DNA of 64,000 nucleotides. Source: Ricordea florida (lineage: Eukaryota; Cnidaria; Anthozoa; Corallimorpharia; Ricordeidae). The notes under the pieces were generated by a model. It worked only from the letters and a program-made list of their open reading frames with translations, did not search any database and had not been told where the DNA came from. Positions 53,159-64,000 of this stretch are shown piece by piece (the stretch's first letter is position 1; every line of letters starts with the position of its first letter). The position numbers and the translations under genes were made by a program. The DNA is taken from NCBI GenBank assembly GCA_949710005.1, contig OX453275.1, positions 4,233,473-4,297,472 on the forward strand, written 5' to 3'.

Positions 53159-53995
53159 ACAGTACGCACAATGTACATTCACAGTCGTGGCACCCATGTC
53201 TGTTTAATGTATTGTAAAATGGCGAGAACAACTTGAAACAAACATTACTGAAGTTGCATTTACGTTCTTACCGGTTTGTCTTTACATACCTAAAAACCCG
53301 GTTAGAATAACTGCAATCCAACAGACTGCACACATGTAGTGTAATAGTTCCTTTTGAATCCACAGAGCGATGCTTTCGCGCGGTGCCAACGTTTGTTGCG
53401 AATTTGATACCTTTGGCACCTGTTAAAAAGTGTAAGTTTTCCTTCAGTAGGTTTTTATTGAATCTGTTCACATTTGTTTTGACAGTTTTTTTGCTCATTT
53501 TGTTTTCTCGCTTTGACGACTGTTTGTTAGGCCGTGTTTCGTTCACTTGTTAATTTGATCTTTTAGCGGCGCGTACGAACGCAAGTACAAAAATGCATTT
53601 ACAGATACCGAAGTTGCTAGTGGGAACAGGAATTGTAAAACTGATTTAGTCGACTCGCTGGGGCTCAAGTTCTTTTCAGAATGCAGCCATTAAGAGTTAA
53701 AAAGCGACGAAACGTGACTTCGCCGTTCGCGAGATCTTCTATGTCCGGTACAAAACCCGGAGTCAAGCTAATTCTTTAATTAACAATTATTCGCCGATGG
53801 CGAAGTGATTATCGGTGAATATTCATCGATAACTGAGCATGATGCGAATAATTGTTTTAGTATAAATACACAGGTGATTATTTCAAAAAAAAAAATAGGA
53901 AAGAAAAAGCATTGTACCACACGAAAAAATTTTATTTCATCAAAAGTGCGCGATCGACTGGCAGCCATTTTGTTCGTCGTGGTGATTATCGGCTG
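53159..53995 (+). other. 3' flank of U2AF2
   Basis: Presumed 3' UTR and downstream sequence. No canonical AATAAA is found close after the stop, so the polyadenylation site cannot be placed. No gene is supported. Confidence 0.4.
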
Positions 53996-54350
53996 ATAAG
54001 TAATGGTAATAGGACTGAGTGGAGTCCAATTCGGTCTGTAATCATACGAGTGATTAAAATCGGACGGCCGCGTAGCGGGAGTCCGATTTGTTTAATCACG
54101 AGTATGATTGACGACCGAATTGGACGACACAAAGTCTTATTACTAATTAATTATAACTTTAACAAAATTTGTGATATGCAGTGAAAAAAAAGCCATTTAA
54201 GCGCGTGCGTGATGGCGCTTACTGTCCAATTACTCGGGCATGACGCGTAGTGTCCTTTTAAGGCTGAAATCAGGGCAGTTGATAACCAATCAGATTTGAA
54301 AATTTTGTTATATTTATGATTATCCGAGATAGCGAACCAATCAGAGCACG
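53996..54350 (-). repeat. Interspersed palindromic repeat, copy 2
   Basis: Inverse of 47484-47890, from TAATGGTAATAGGACTGAGTGG through CGTAGCGGGAGTCCGAT to CCAATCAGATTTGAAAATTTTG. Confidence 0.7.
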
Positions 54351-57139
54351 CGATTTTGTATAATCACCTGAGTGTTTATACTAACAGGCTTTATGCGAAG
54401 TTAACACCAAGCCTCCCAGTCAATTCAACATTTTGTACCTAACGAGAAGGAAGAGTCTGTAAGAAGAAGAGAGGCTAGTGTAGACGTGAAGATATTTTAT
54501 CAGTTTGTAAGTTGAAACTCAAAATAAAATAACCGCAACTACTGAGAAGCAAAGCTTTATGGTGGCGTCAAAGTGAACTGTATTGTTTGCGCTGTTTCTA
54601 TCTGAAACTCAGCAGTTTAATGCTGCGTTCACACCGGAGCTTAAACATGTTTAAAAGCTGTTTAGTTGAACATGGTTTGGAATCACTTTGAAAACGGCTC
54701 CGTGCAAAGCAGCTTCGCGTAAATTCTCTCTGACTTCAAAGTTATTTCTAATGACTCACTCAGAGACTCTCCTTCTCGCTATGTGTAAAGATTAGACTTT
54801 GAATCGTTTGGGAGACTGTTGTGAAAATTTCAAAACCTAGTATAACTAAACAAGTTTAGTTGGTGTGAACGCAGCACAACAAGACTCACTAATTAACGCA
54901 AAAGTGTTGTGCTAGTGCTTTATGCTAATTACATAGGTCCTGGTGCGAAGGTGTTACATAGTGTAACAGCTGTATAAAGGAGTTATTTTCAAAAGAAACT
55001 TTTGTTCCGCCGGTGGGAAATTGAAACCTACAAGAAATGGGTTTATCAAATAAGTTGATAATGTATAAAGATGTATTACCGTTACATTAAAAGGGAACTA
55101 ATATTTCGACCATTAGCCCTTCGTCACAGCGAAGCAAAATCCTCTCTTCGTCTTTTTTTGCTACGCAGACTCGTGAGGTATTTTAACGCTCGAGGAGAAA
55201 TATCGTACTTCCGTGCAGCCATGAAACAACCGCCATAAATAAAGATAACGGATGGAATCGACTTCTTCCACGGGAATTAAGTATGAAACTTAACGGGAAA
55301 TATTTGTAAGAACTGACCAGTTAAAAAGGACGTTTGTGATAATGACAGCAAAGTGTTTTACGCGAAAGCAAGCAATGTGAGAGTTATACATGGGCGCGTG
55401 GAGATATGAGGTTACTCTTCAGTGTTCAATTCGATATCCATTTCAACACGGGAAGGGAAATTCTATATGTTCACGCGCCTCATGTATTATTCCATTTATT
55501 ATTATATATACCAGCACCAGGTATTTACATGAAACAATTTTATTGCAAGGTTCAAGAAAGACTTCACGAAATTGATCAATCGAATGAAACTAAAAAGCTG
55601 TAAAGTAGTTGTTTTTCAATGTCAATATAACCGATTAACAATCTGAAACGTGATGTAACCAAATGCTGGACTGCCACTCGGACTACAGTCACTGTCGAAG
55701 ACACGAATCTTACGAAACTGCGTAAAATTATCGTGTTCACACTCGCAATGAAATAGCCATATTTTTATTTGTGTTTAGATGCGATACTTCTCATGGGCAG
55801 AAATTCCTGTAACACTAGTTTCTGTAGGAAAGTGGTTTCAGTTCACACGCACGGTAACTGAGTTCCGTCATGTGCTCGGACGACGAAAACCAATTTGCAA
55901 AAAGTGTCGTGAAGTATTTGATGAGGAACATGTGAGGTATAATAAGTTGAAAAAATTAAAACTTGTAGCATGGACAATGAACAAATTGTGCAACACGAAA
56001 GCGTACAAAGTTCGTTTTCGTTACAAACCTTGGCAACCAAGGTAACTTGCAAGATTTGATTTTGTCTTTGGGCGCATGAGTAGAACCCGGAACATTTTCT
56101 TGATCTGGCTGGTTCAGTGGCTGGTTCTTTCTCGCCTTATTTTTAGGGAGCTGGGAACCTCTGCATGAATTGCTGGGTTTTATTTATGGGGAACAGAGAA
56201 AAGACGGCAAAGAACACGGGAACATGCACGTACTTACACCGACACCAGGGCGGGACTCAATAGGGGGTTGTTTCTTGCTTAGACAGATGACTAATGCAAA
56301 ATGACAAATAATTTTCGCGAGGAAAAAGTGTTATTCTGCTAGCTTTTTCACGATACAGTATGACTATGAATACATCAAATATCTCTTGTCGATTCAAATC
56401 CCGTTGACTTGTCGAACCTTACAAGAAACAAAGGCTTTTTTGCTTATCTAAATTGTGTTTTGAAAGCTAGGTTGTTACTAAGTCACCTAAGGATTTATAC
56501 ATGCATATTATTGTTAGTAATTTGTTTATATAACATTGGCCTTCGCTAATACTTTCTCTCAATGGTTTTGATCATTGGGACTGAGAAAACTTGACTTCTG
56601 TTTTTCGCTTTCAGTAGTCTTTGAATTACCTTTGAAATGACATGTTAAAACAAGTTCTTTATTTGATCTTATCGATAGGATACTTCAGGGAGCTCCGAAA
56701 TCTGTGCGTCTGTATTTTTCCTAATAAGACTTTGGGATGGTCCCATAAATTACGTAATAATTCTCGAGCCCAACGCAATGGTTTGAGATGATACAGAAAC
56801 TAGTTCTTGACGCATTGCCAGAAAGATATAAGGGCTTTTTTGCGTACGTGCTTACGACGCAACAATTTTGACTGGCAAATGCCTGAAAGAATGAGAATGA
56901 AACTAGAAATAATTAAAATAATCTATGCCTGCTTCCATGGTTAGTTTGGTGGCTCGAAGGTGATCTGTCGCTCTCGGCGCTTAATTGGTAAATAGGTCTA
57001 AGCTGTCAATCAAGACCTGTTTTATCCAATCAGCGTTAGGTTAAAGAAGCAATATTTTTGCTAGTTCGTTATTCTTTTTCTCATTCCTGTTAAACTTTGT
57101 GCCTAAGAAGTTTATCCAAAGTTTGCCAGTGAAAGCGCC
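54351..57139. other. Noncoding stretch
   Basis: Two short + frames (55406-55603 and 55779-56045, the latter with a CKKC pair) have no recognisable domain or context. A near-palindromic GCTGCGTTCACACC...GGTGTGAACGCAGC pair at 54622 and 54861 marks a ~250-bp inverted-repeat element. Nothing else seen. Confidence 0.4.
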
Positions 57140-57283
57140 ATGTTCCACATGAAGACAATTTCTGTGGTGACAGGACTACTTGCTTTTCTGTTTTTGGATA
57201 TCAGGTTGGTTTTCGGCTGTTATGAGACATTTTTATCCCTTAACTCCCATGTGCCACTCATTCCAAAGAAAAAAGCATTCTAA
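57140..57283 (+). CDS. Orphan signal-peptide reading frame or first exon
   Basis: 47 codons beginning MFHMKTISVVTGLLAFLFLD, a good signal peptide shape, with a possible 5' splice site (CAG/GTTGGT) at about 57204. No following exon is recognised before the LINE fragment. It could be exon 1 of a secreted-protein gene disrupted or continued outside, or chance. Confidence 0.25.
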   Translation: MFHMKTISVVTGLLAFLFLDIRLVFGCYETFLSLNSHVPLIPKKKAF

Positions 57284-57890
57284 CTTTGAACGGTTGAATC
57301 TTTTAACTTTCAGACAGTTTTCCTGCAATCTTTCGGAAGCGCCCGAGTAGAGTTTGCATCAGTTGGAATGTTCAAATATTATCTGGACATTTTTTCGACG
57401 TTATTTTGGCGAAATAAGATAACAGCAAAATGAATGAATAGAGAAACGGGATCAAAACATAGAAGAGGGTCTCTGAGTTCAAAATTACCTGTTATAAATG
57501 CTGGAGAGTAATGACTGGTTTCGATCGTCACTCTCTTGTGATCACGGCGACTGCGATCGCTGAAAAATTTACGCGTAGCCCTACGTTAAATTTAAGAGAA
57601 AGGAGTCTTAAGATAAATATCAAACTGTACGAGTTAAGGTTCTCTTGAGAGGTTGCGTTCTCGTAACTCGAACGCAGTGACTTTGGGTAAGATGAGGCAA
57701 ATCCTAAGTTCTGATTGGCTCCGCCATGATAAGAATTCTAGGACGAATTTGAAAACAAAATAGATTTGACTTCATGGCCTACAACTCTCATAGAGCATTT
57801 TAATCTGCCTTTCAAAACCGGAGTTCCGCCGATGGGGAAAAACGGACAAAACGCGGCTCATTCCCAAGTTCTTCAGCAAGCGAGGACGGT

Positions 57891-58450
57891 ATGGAATTTG
57901 GTGTTGACGGTGACCGTTTCCAGGAGTTAAAAGACTCGATAGATGTTCTGAAGAAACTTTCTACCGAAGGACTTGCCGAGATTAACAGCGACCTAGATAA
58001 GCTTCGCCGCGAATTTAAAACAGAGATAGACGAAGTAAAGTCTTTCTTCAAAAACCTAGAACACAGCTTGAACTTCACTCAAGGCGAAGTTGACACCCGT
58101 TAAAGGGAACAATCCAAAGTACAAGCGCTTGACTTAGAGTTACTGAACGTAAAAAGATGCTTCTTTAGAAGAAAAGCTGAAGAACGAAGTTGAACGGACC
58201 ATCAGCCTCGAGCAATACACAAGACGGGAAAACATAAGATTTAACAACATCAAGGAGTCTCTGGATGAGCACTGCAAATCTCTGGTGTATGATATCATGT
58301 CGAAAGACCTCGGTATCGACACGGCCGGAATGAGTCTATGCAGTACGCAGAATTGGAGAGGAAAACCAAGGTCGGTGTAGAGCCATAATTGCGAGATTTG
58401 TTTGTAGGGAAGACAGAGACCTTGTGTGGTCTACAAGAGGTAAGTTGAAA
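57891..58450 (+). pseudogene. LINE ORF1 remnant (coiled coil plus RRM-like)
   Basis: The first frame has a coiled coil (IDVLKKLSTEGLAEINSDLD, then LRREFKTEIDEVKSFF). After frame changes, LEQYTRRENIRFNNI, a GID block and a final IIARFVCREDRDLVW segment follow, the order of an L1/L2-type ORF1 RNA-binding protein. At least two frame breaks and a stop; no ORF2 follows. Confidence 0.65.
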
Positions 58451-58689
58451 AATTCTTGTGGCTACCGTTGTCACATCCGGCTTTTCCGGTTGTAGTCACG
58501 TGACGATTCCCCTGAGTATTCGCACATGGAACGTTTGGGAAGACAGCGCGAGTTTGAGTTTTTTTAGTTTATTGTATCAAACAGTTCTTTTACGTGCTTT
58601 GCACGTTTTTTTTTTTGTTTATTAAAAGACCAGCTTACGGAAGTTACAGTAAAAGAACTGTTTGGATCTCAGGAGACAGCTATTTGGTT

Positions 58690-59105
58690 CTTAGGGGAGA
58701 ACTTTACTTCGTGTTTGGATCGACTTGTGCGATTATTTGACTGTTCCGTTCTCAAGGGAGAACTGTGCTTCGTGTTTGGATCGACTTGTGCGATTATTTG
58801 ACTGTTCCGTTCTCAAGGGAGAACTTTACTTCGTGTTTGGATCGACTTGTGCGATTATTGAACTGTTCCGTTCTCAAGGGAGAACTTTACTTCGTGTTTG
58901 GATCGACTTGTGCGATTATTGGACTGTTCCGTTCTCAAGGGAGAACTGTGCTTCGTGTTTGGATCGACTTGTGCGATTATTGAACTGTTCCGTTCTCAAG
59001 GGAGAACTGTGCTTCGTGTTTGGATCGACTTGTGCGATTATTGAACTGTTCCGTTCTCAAGGGAGAACTGTGCTTCGTGTTTGGATCGATTTGCGCGATT
59101 ATTGA
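58690..59105 (+). repeat. 61-bp tandem array in BEL leader
   Basis: About seven units, exact 61-bp period (CTTCG at 58707, 58768, 58829, 58890, 58951, 59012, 59073), core GGGAGAACTGTGCTTCGTG. Open frames in it are artefacts. Confidence 0.93.
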
Positions 59106-59520
59106 TAATTATTTGGTTCTCGGTGGAGAACATTGCCTCGTGTTTGCATTGGATTTCGTCTGATCATTATTGACAATTATTTGGTTCTCGGGGGAGAACA
59201 TTGCTTCGTGTTTGCATTGGATTTTGTCTCATTATTATTGACAATTATTTGGTTCTCGGTGGAGAACATTGCTTCGTGTTTGCATTGGATTTTGTCTGAT
59301 CATTATTGATAATTATTTGGTTCTCGGGGGAGAACATTGCTTCGTGTTTGCATTGGATTTTGTCTCATTATTATTGACAATTATTTGGTTCTCGGTGGAG
59401 AACATTGCTTCGTGTTTGCATTGGATTTTGTCTGATCATTATTGATAATTATTTGGTTCTCGGGGGAGAACATTGCTTCGTGTTTGCATTGGATTTGTCT
59501 GATTATTGTTTGTGTTTGAC
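59106..59520 (+). repeat. 68-bp tandem array in BEL leader
   Basis: Six units with an exact 68-bp period (59136 to 59476), two alternating subtypes (GGTGGAGAAC and GGGGGAGAAC). It shares the GAGAAC..TGCTTCGTGTTTG core with the 61-bp array, so both derive from one ancestor unit. Confidence 0.93.
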
Positions 59521-59553
59521 ATTATTTGTACATTGCTGCATGTTTAAATAGAA

Positions 59554-62500
59554 ATGTCGGTTCAATCGCTGCCTGTCGGCCGCAAATTTGAACAAGGTGC
59601 CCGGGGGGCATCTTCGGAAGCTGAAGTTGGAACTCATTTGAGAAGAAGTTCCCGCATTAAAGTACCTTCTAATATTAATTTTGAAAGCAGAATGGCAGAA
59701 AGGGGAAACACACAAAAAAATTCCCGTTCAGGTTACATCGCAACCTTTACCAGACTTAGAGGAAACATTAAAGAAATAATAGACAACTGTGGAAATTTGG
59801 AGGATCTAAAATTAATTCAGGATTCATATGAAGATGCTTGGCGGAAGTTTGTTAAAGCCCATGAAGGGTACATTGAATGTCTTGATGTTCTTGGCCGTTA
59901 TGAAGAACTTGAAAGAGCCAATGATAGCTACAAGGAACAGATGGCGCAGAAGGCAGCGCTTGACATTGTAATTAAGTCTTGGAAGTCCAAAGCTATGTCC
60001 ACTAAAGGGCGAGATGATGACATAAAATCCTTTACAAGAAAGTTTAGCAAGAGTTCGAAAGGTGGGTCCTCTGGCTCAAGTTCAGCTTCTATGATACTAG
60101 CAAAGAAGAAAGAACAACTTGCCCTTGCTCAGTTGAAAACCAAACAGCTTCTGCGTGAACAACAGTTGCAGCGTAAGATGAATGAAATTCATTATGAAAG
60201 GGACTTAATGGAGGCCGAGATGGAGGAGGAGCGGGCTATGGCAAGCGTTAATGTTTATAAAGAGCTTGAAGACCAGTGCAGGGATAGTCAGTACGAGGAA
60301 CCTTTACACCCCATTGAGCAGCAGACAAAGGAGGCAGCTGAGTCTCAGTTAAAGCAGCCACATGAGCAATCAGTGCAGCATTTGGAACCTTCACACCCCA
60401 CTCAGCATCAGACGAGGATGAAAACTCAGTTAAATCCACTTGAGCAACCAGTGCTAAGGTCTGAACCTTTGGATGAAGTTCCTAAATTTAGAGACAATGA
60501 CAGAATTAGGATCTCAGGTGTTAAGGCCTGCGAAGCAGTCCGTACTTCAGTACCCAATCCAGTGTTTTCTGCAACTGGACGTACACTTAATGTTGATGAG
60601 GCTGGTACATGTAAATATGCAGACCAACCGTACAATTTAAAGGACACTAAGACATTAAGAACACCACCTGTCAATCCACCAGTGTTAAGAAATGAATTAC
60701 AACAAGTGCAGGTGCCATTAATGCCACAGCTTAAACCTGAAGAGATAGCACGGCGGCCAACCCAGGTACCATGGTCCCAGACTCCAGGTGCATATCCAGG
60801 TGAATGTCAAATGCAGGAACCAGCATCATTTACATCTGATAGCAGATTAGAAATGGTACAAGCATTGGGTCAAGTTGTCTCCACTCCGAAAGTTGAGTAC
60901 ATGCGTTTCGATGGAGACCCGATGAAGTATGTCTCGTTTATGCATAACTTTGAGACTTGCTTAGAGAAAGATAATCCTGACAACTCCAGAAGGTTGCAAC
61001 TGTTAATTCAGCACTGCTATGGAAAAGCAAGAGATGCAATTAAAAGCTGTGTGAACTTGCCTGTAGATGAAGGTTATCATGCTGCCAAGAGTACATTACG
61101 TGAGAATTTTGGACTCCCTCACATCGTAGCCAAAGCACACATCAGGAAATTGGAGAGCCTACCCCCCCTGAAACAAGCAGATGGAGCAAGTTTACTTGCA
61201 TTTGCCCGCCATTTAGATGTAGCCAATAGGACACTGTCAGGCATGGGGCCTGAATATGTCAGTGATTTGAATCACACAAATACATTGAGGGAACTTAATA
61301 AGAAGCTCCCACTGTTCATGAGAGTTAAGTGGACAGAATGCGCAGGAAGAATTATTTCACATGGATCAAGACCAAAGTTTGCAAATTTCTTGCAGTACTT
61401 AAAGGAAAGAGCTGCACTTGTTAACAATGAGTTTGGAGAAGATTTAACTCCCAGTCCTTCAAGGGAAAGGGACGTTGCAAAACGGAAGGATCCACAAGGT
61501 CGAGGTGCTCAGAAATGGACTACACTATTTGGAGGTGTCCAAGGTCAGAAAGGGCCTGGCAAACAGAGCCAGAAACTGCCAGCTTGTAGTGTGTGTTGCG
61601 GTCAACACAGACTGTGGAAGTGTGACAAATTTAAGAATCAGCCTCATCAAGACAAATGGAAGGTGGTGCGGGACCAAAACCTTTGTATCAAGTGTCTACA
61701 TAGTGGACACTTTGCAAGAGACTGCCCCAAAACTCAGTTCAAATGCCGAGTGGATGGATGCAACCAGAGTCACAACACACTACTGCATCCGCCTGCAGAA
61801 AATCCGAGCCCTCCAAGCGCTGATGATGGCCAGTCAAGGGAAAGAGTGACAGGAACTAATACCAGCTGTGACACCAGAGGAGTGACTAGTGAGAGTAGTG
61901 CTGTGACTGCTACAACTGGGGCCGGCGAGCGGGTCTGTCTTAGTGTTGTTCCAGTTAAGGTTCTGGCTAAAGATGGTAATTCAATACCCGTTGAAACATA
62001 TGCCTTGTTGGACAGTGGCTCAGAAATTACTCTTTGCCATGAAAGCTTGAAAGAGAGCCTAGGTGTAAGCGGCACCAAGTTGGACTTCACTTTGTCCGGG
62101 ATAACAGGCTCAACCAGGGTAGAGAGTCAACAAGTAGACCTGATAGTGATGTCAATGGAGGAATCAGTTATAGTGGAGCTCCCAAAGGTTAGGACAGTTA
62201 AGCATATGCCAATTACTGAAAGCTGTATAGCCAAGAAGGAAGACCTTGAACATTGGCCACATTTGCATGATGTTGATTTACGACAATTGGACATTGAAAG
62301 TGTCATGTTAGTTGTTGGGCTCAAAGACAATCCAAGTTTGTTCTTGCCATTGGAGTGCCGTACTGGTAGAGAAGGTGAACCAGTAGCAGTGAGGTACAGT
62401 CTGGGGTGGACTGTGATAGGTCCTGTTGAAGGAGGAAGCTGCATTTCTGAACGCTTAGTCAACTTCTTGCGTGAGGGAGAGAGCTCTGTTGTCTGCACCA

Positions 62501-63870
62501 GGGTGTTGGAATCTGAAGATCCTGTTCTCTGCGATGGTTCCAAAGACAGTGTTGTGTTTTCTGAAATGTTAGATAATGGAGATGTTGTCAAGGTGCATAC
62601 TGCAGACGAAGGATGTGGCCTAGAACTAGGACCTGATTGCAGTGAAAACGAGAATCAGTTACAAACAGATGAAACTGAACGTCAAGCTCAAAATGAGGAG
62701 CTGAACCAACAGTTGGAGAGACTCTGGAAAACAGACTTTGAAAGCTCTGAAGTTGAGACACGAGTGTGTGCATCATTGGAAGACAAGAGGGCCTTAGAAA
62801 TTATGGAGAAAACGCTTAAGATGGTCGATGGGCACTTTCAGGTTGCCCTGCCATGGCGACATGATCCACCCTTCTTACCTAACAACAGGATAGTAGCAGA
62901 AAAAAGAGGATTTCTTCTTAAGAAACGACTTCTAAAAGATGAAGCTTTGTGCGAGAAGTACAAGATAACAATGACTGATTACATTGAAAACGGCCACGCC
63001 CAAAAGGTCCCTAAAGAAGAGCTGGAAGTAAAGGACAGACCAGTGTGGTACCTACCCCATCATCCTGTTACACATCCTTTAAAGCCCGACAAAGTGAGAG
63101 TGGTTTATGATCGTGCAGCAAAGTTCGGACAGACATCTTTAAATCACCAGCTGCTGCAGGGCCCAGATCAAACGAATCAACTTGTGGGTGTCTTAAGTCG
63201 GTTTAGACTAGAAACTGTTGGAATGGTCGCTGACATAGAAGCAATGTTTCATGAGGTTTTGGTAGACCCAAAGGATTGTGACACTCTAAAATTTTTATGG
63301 TGGCCAAATGGAGACTTGACAAAGGAGATGGAAGAGTATCGAATGGTGAAACATTTGTTTGGAGCAACGTCTTCACCGAGTGTTGCTAATTTCTGCTTAA
63401 GGAAGACAGCCCAGTGGCATCAGGAGGAGTTCGATGCAGAAGTGGTGGAGACAGTGAAGTGCAACATGTATGTAGACGACATGATGAAGTCGACAGGCAC
63501 CACAGAGAAGGCTGTCGGTTTAGCCAGTCAGTTGCGCAAGTTGCTAGAGAAAGGTGGATTCCGTTTGACGAAGTGGTACAGTAATGACAGAGAGTTGCTC
63601 GCGACGATTCCAGAGTCTGAAAGAGCCAAATCAGTGGTTAATTTAGAGATTGAAAAACTTCCTACAGAGAGTGCACTTGGCCTCAAGTGGAATATAGAGG
63701 AGGACAAGTTTGTGTGGGAGGTCTTGGAGAAGATATTGCATTCAGTAAACCAGAAACTAATGACACGCAGAGGTATAGTGTCAGCTGTTTATTCCCTCTT
63801 TGATCCGTTGGGATTCATCGCTCCATATGTCATGGAGGCAAAGTTGCTCTTGCAGACACTAAGAGGCTAG
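59554..63870 (+). CDS. BEL/Pao gag-pol polyprotein, C-terminus lost by frameshift
   Basis: 1438 codons. N-terminal basic and coiled-coil region (about 1-240), Gln/Pro-rich linker with a duplicated EQ/LEP unit (about 250-310), DUF1759-type gag (FDGDPMKYVSFMHNFE onward, about 450-620), zinc knuckles CSVCC/CIKCLHSGHFARDC (about 677-725), aspartic protease LLDSGSEI (about 820), and reverse transcriptase with VADIEAMFHEV and catalytic YVDD (residue 1306). The frame stops at 63868-63870 after a LLLQTL block, where related elements continue into RNase H and integrase. The continuation lies in another frame from about 63862. Likely one small indel. Confidence 0.9.
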   Translation: MSVQSLPVGRKFEQGARGASSEAEVGTHLRRSSRIKVPSNINFESRMAERGNTQKNSRSGYIATFTRLRGNIKEIIDNCGNLEDLKLIQDSYEDAWRKFVKAHEGYIECLDVLGRYEELERANDSYKEQMAQKAALDIVIKSWKSKAMSTKGRDDDIKSFTRKFSKSSKGGSSGSSSASMILAKKKEQLALAQLKTKQLLREQQLQRKMNEIHYERDLMEAEMEEERAMASVNVYKELEDQCRDSQYEEPLHPIEQQTKEAAESQLKQPHEQSVQHLEPSHPTQHQTRMKTQLNPLEQPVLRSEPLDEVPKFRDNDRIRISGVKACEAVRTSVPNPVFSATGRTLNVDEAGTCKYADQPYNLKDTKTLRTPPVNPPVLRNELQQVQVPLMPQLKPEEIARRPTQVPWSQTPGAYPGECQMQEPASFTSDSRLEMVQALGQVVSTPKVEYMRFDGDPMKYVSFMHNFETCLEKDNPDNSRRLQLLIQHCYGKARDAIKSCVNLPVDEGYHAAKSTLRENFGLPHIVAKAHIRKLESLPPLKQADGASLLAFARHLDVANRTLSGMGPEYVSDLNHTNTLRELNKKLPLFMRVKWTECAGRIISHGSRPKFANFLQYLKERAALVNNEFGEDLTPSPSRERDVAKRKDPQGRGAQKWTTLFGGVQGQKGPGKQSQKLPACSVCCGQHRLWKCDKFKNQPHQDKWKVVRDQNLCIKCLHSGHFARDCPKTQFKCRVDGCNQSHNTLLHPPAENPSPPSADDGQSRERVTGTNTSCDTRGVTSESSAVTATTGAGERVCLSVVPVKVLAKDGNSIPVETYALLDSGSEITLCHESLKESLGVSGTKLDFTLSGITGSTRVESQQVDLIVMSMEESVIVELPKVRTVKHMPITESCIAKKEDLEHWPHLHDVDLRQLDIESVMLVVGLKDNPSLFLPLECRTGREGEPVAVRYSLGWTVIGPVEGGSCISERLVNFLREGESSVVCTRVLESEDPVLCDGSKDSVVFSEMLDNGDVVKVHTADEGCGLELGPDCSENENQLQTDETERQAQNEELNQQLERLWKTDFESSEVETRVCASLEDKRALEIMEKTLKMVDGHFQVALPWRHDPPFLPNNRIVAEKRGFLLKKRLLKDEALCEKYKITMTDYIENGHAQKVPKEELEVKDRPVWYLPHHPVTHPLKPDKVRVVYDRAAKFGQTSLNHQLLQGPDQTNQLVGVLSRFRLETVGMVADIEAMFHEVLVDPKDCDTLKFLWWPNGDLTKEMEEYRMVKHLFGATSSPSVANFCLRKTAQWHQEEFDAEVVETVKCNMYVDDMMKSTGTTEKAVGLASQLRKLLEKGGFRLTKWYSNDRELLATIPESERAKSVVNLEIEKLPTESALGLKWNIEEDKFVWEVLEKILHSVNQKLMTRRGIVSAVYSLFDPLGFIAPYVMEAKLLLQTLRG

Positions 63871-64000
63871 GCTGGGATGATCCTCTGGATGAAACAGACA
63901 AAGGACAGTGGAAGCGCTGGGTAGACGATCTCCCCAAACTGCAAGAAATACAAGTAGATCGTTGTTTCAAGCCAAGGGAATTCGGCGAAGTTAAAGAAGT
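63862..64000 (+). pseudogene. BEL/Pao pol continuation after frameshift, truncated by window
   Basis: A different frame reads LGWDDPLDET, then KRWVDDLPKLQEI and CFKPREFGEVKE, the region between RT and RNase H in Pao-type pol. It shows the break upstream is a lesion and not the end of the gene. Confidence 0.8.

Larger units (their letters stand above)
58469..63870 (+). mobile_element. BEL/Pao LTR retrotransposon, 5' part
   Basis: Includes leader arrays and the gag-pol frame. A possible LTR start is TGTCACATCC at 58469. LTR limits cannot be fixed because the 3' LTR is outside the window; pol continues past 63870 in another frame to the window end. Confidence 0.7.

Noticed and set aside
55779..56045. 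88-codon frame with a CKKC pair
   Set aside because: No recognisable domain, splice context or homologous copy; composition is not clearly coding.
57140..57283. Secreted toxin-like peptide gene
   Set aside because: Only a signal-peptide-like start is visible, with no cysteine framework or second exon; kept as a low-confidence frame only.
58725..59105. 126-codon repetitive frame before gag
   Set aside because: Lies wholly in the 61-bp tandem array; three units shift through all frames.

Overview
The window looks like nuclear DNA of an animal, most likely an anthozoan cnidarian (coral or anemone). It carries a 14-exon U2AF2-type splicing-factor gene, many short inverted-repeat DNA elements, decayed Gypsy, LINE and hAT pieces, and a BEL/Pao retrotransposon. 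The species call is inference; the animal gene and the element families are read from the sequence.

Bases 1-28292 hold two related Polinton/Maverick-type (adintovirus-like) integrated DNA viruses in opposite orientation. Element 1 (1 to about 10927, cut by the window edge) runs integrase(-), major capsid, packaging ATPase, small virion and membrane genes, SSB-like(-), coiled-coil membrane gene (frameshifted), glycine-rich membrane gene, 525-aa protein, penton-like protein, and a stand-alone PolB N-terminal module(-). Element 2 (12375-28292) is complete: 15.9 kb, 618-bp terminal inverted repeats and a target duplication. It carries the same block inverted, plus a protein-primed-type DNA polymerase B and two extra terminal genes. 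It sits inside an older foldback transposon (12086-28668) with its own 16-bp terminal repeats and 6-bp duplication AAAGGT.

Comparing the two elements exposes their expression system. (i) A promoter-like motif (T[TC]TAAAG, fullest form TTTAAAGATTTCTTACTGAT) lies about 27-40 bp upstream of virion-gene starts. (ii) A different box (TAAAGGAYTAAAA-like) precedes replication-side genes. (iii) A hairpin built from GTTATATAAC and GTTACATAAC lies at gene ends, mainly between convergent genes. (iv) A canonical A AAA AAC slippery heptamer sits near the end of the glycine-rich membrane gene in both copies, and the -1 frame stays open into a conserved C-terminal extension whose differences are mostly synonymous in that frame only. 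(v) The terminal repeats of element 2 carry the start codon and N-terminal domain of two different genes.

From 28.7 to 32.8 kb are decayed retrotransposon fragments and small inverted-repeat elements. The U2AF2-like gene spans 32838-53158 on the + strand (coding 1425 nt, 474 aa). Its introns are filled by Tc1/mariner-like nonautonomous elements, foldback elements, minisatellites and shared interspersed repeats. From 53.2 to 58.5 kb are repeats, an orphan signal-peptide reading frame and a LINE ORF1 remnant. A BEL/Pao element follows: two leader tandem arrays (61-bp and 68-bp units), then a 1438-codon gag-pol frame broken near 63.86 kb and running off the window.
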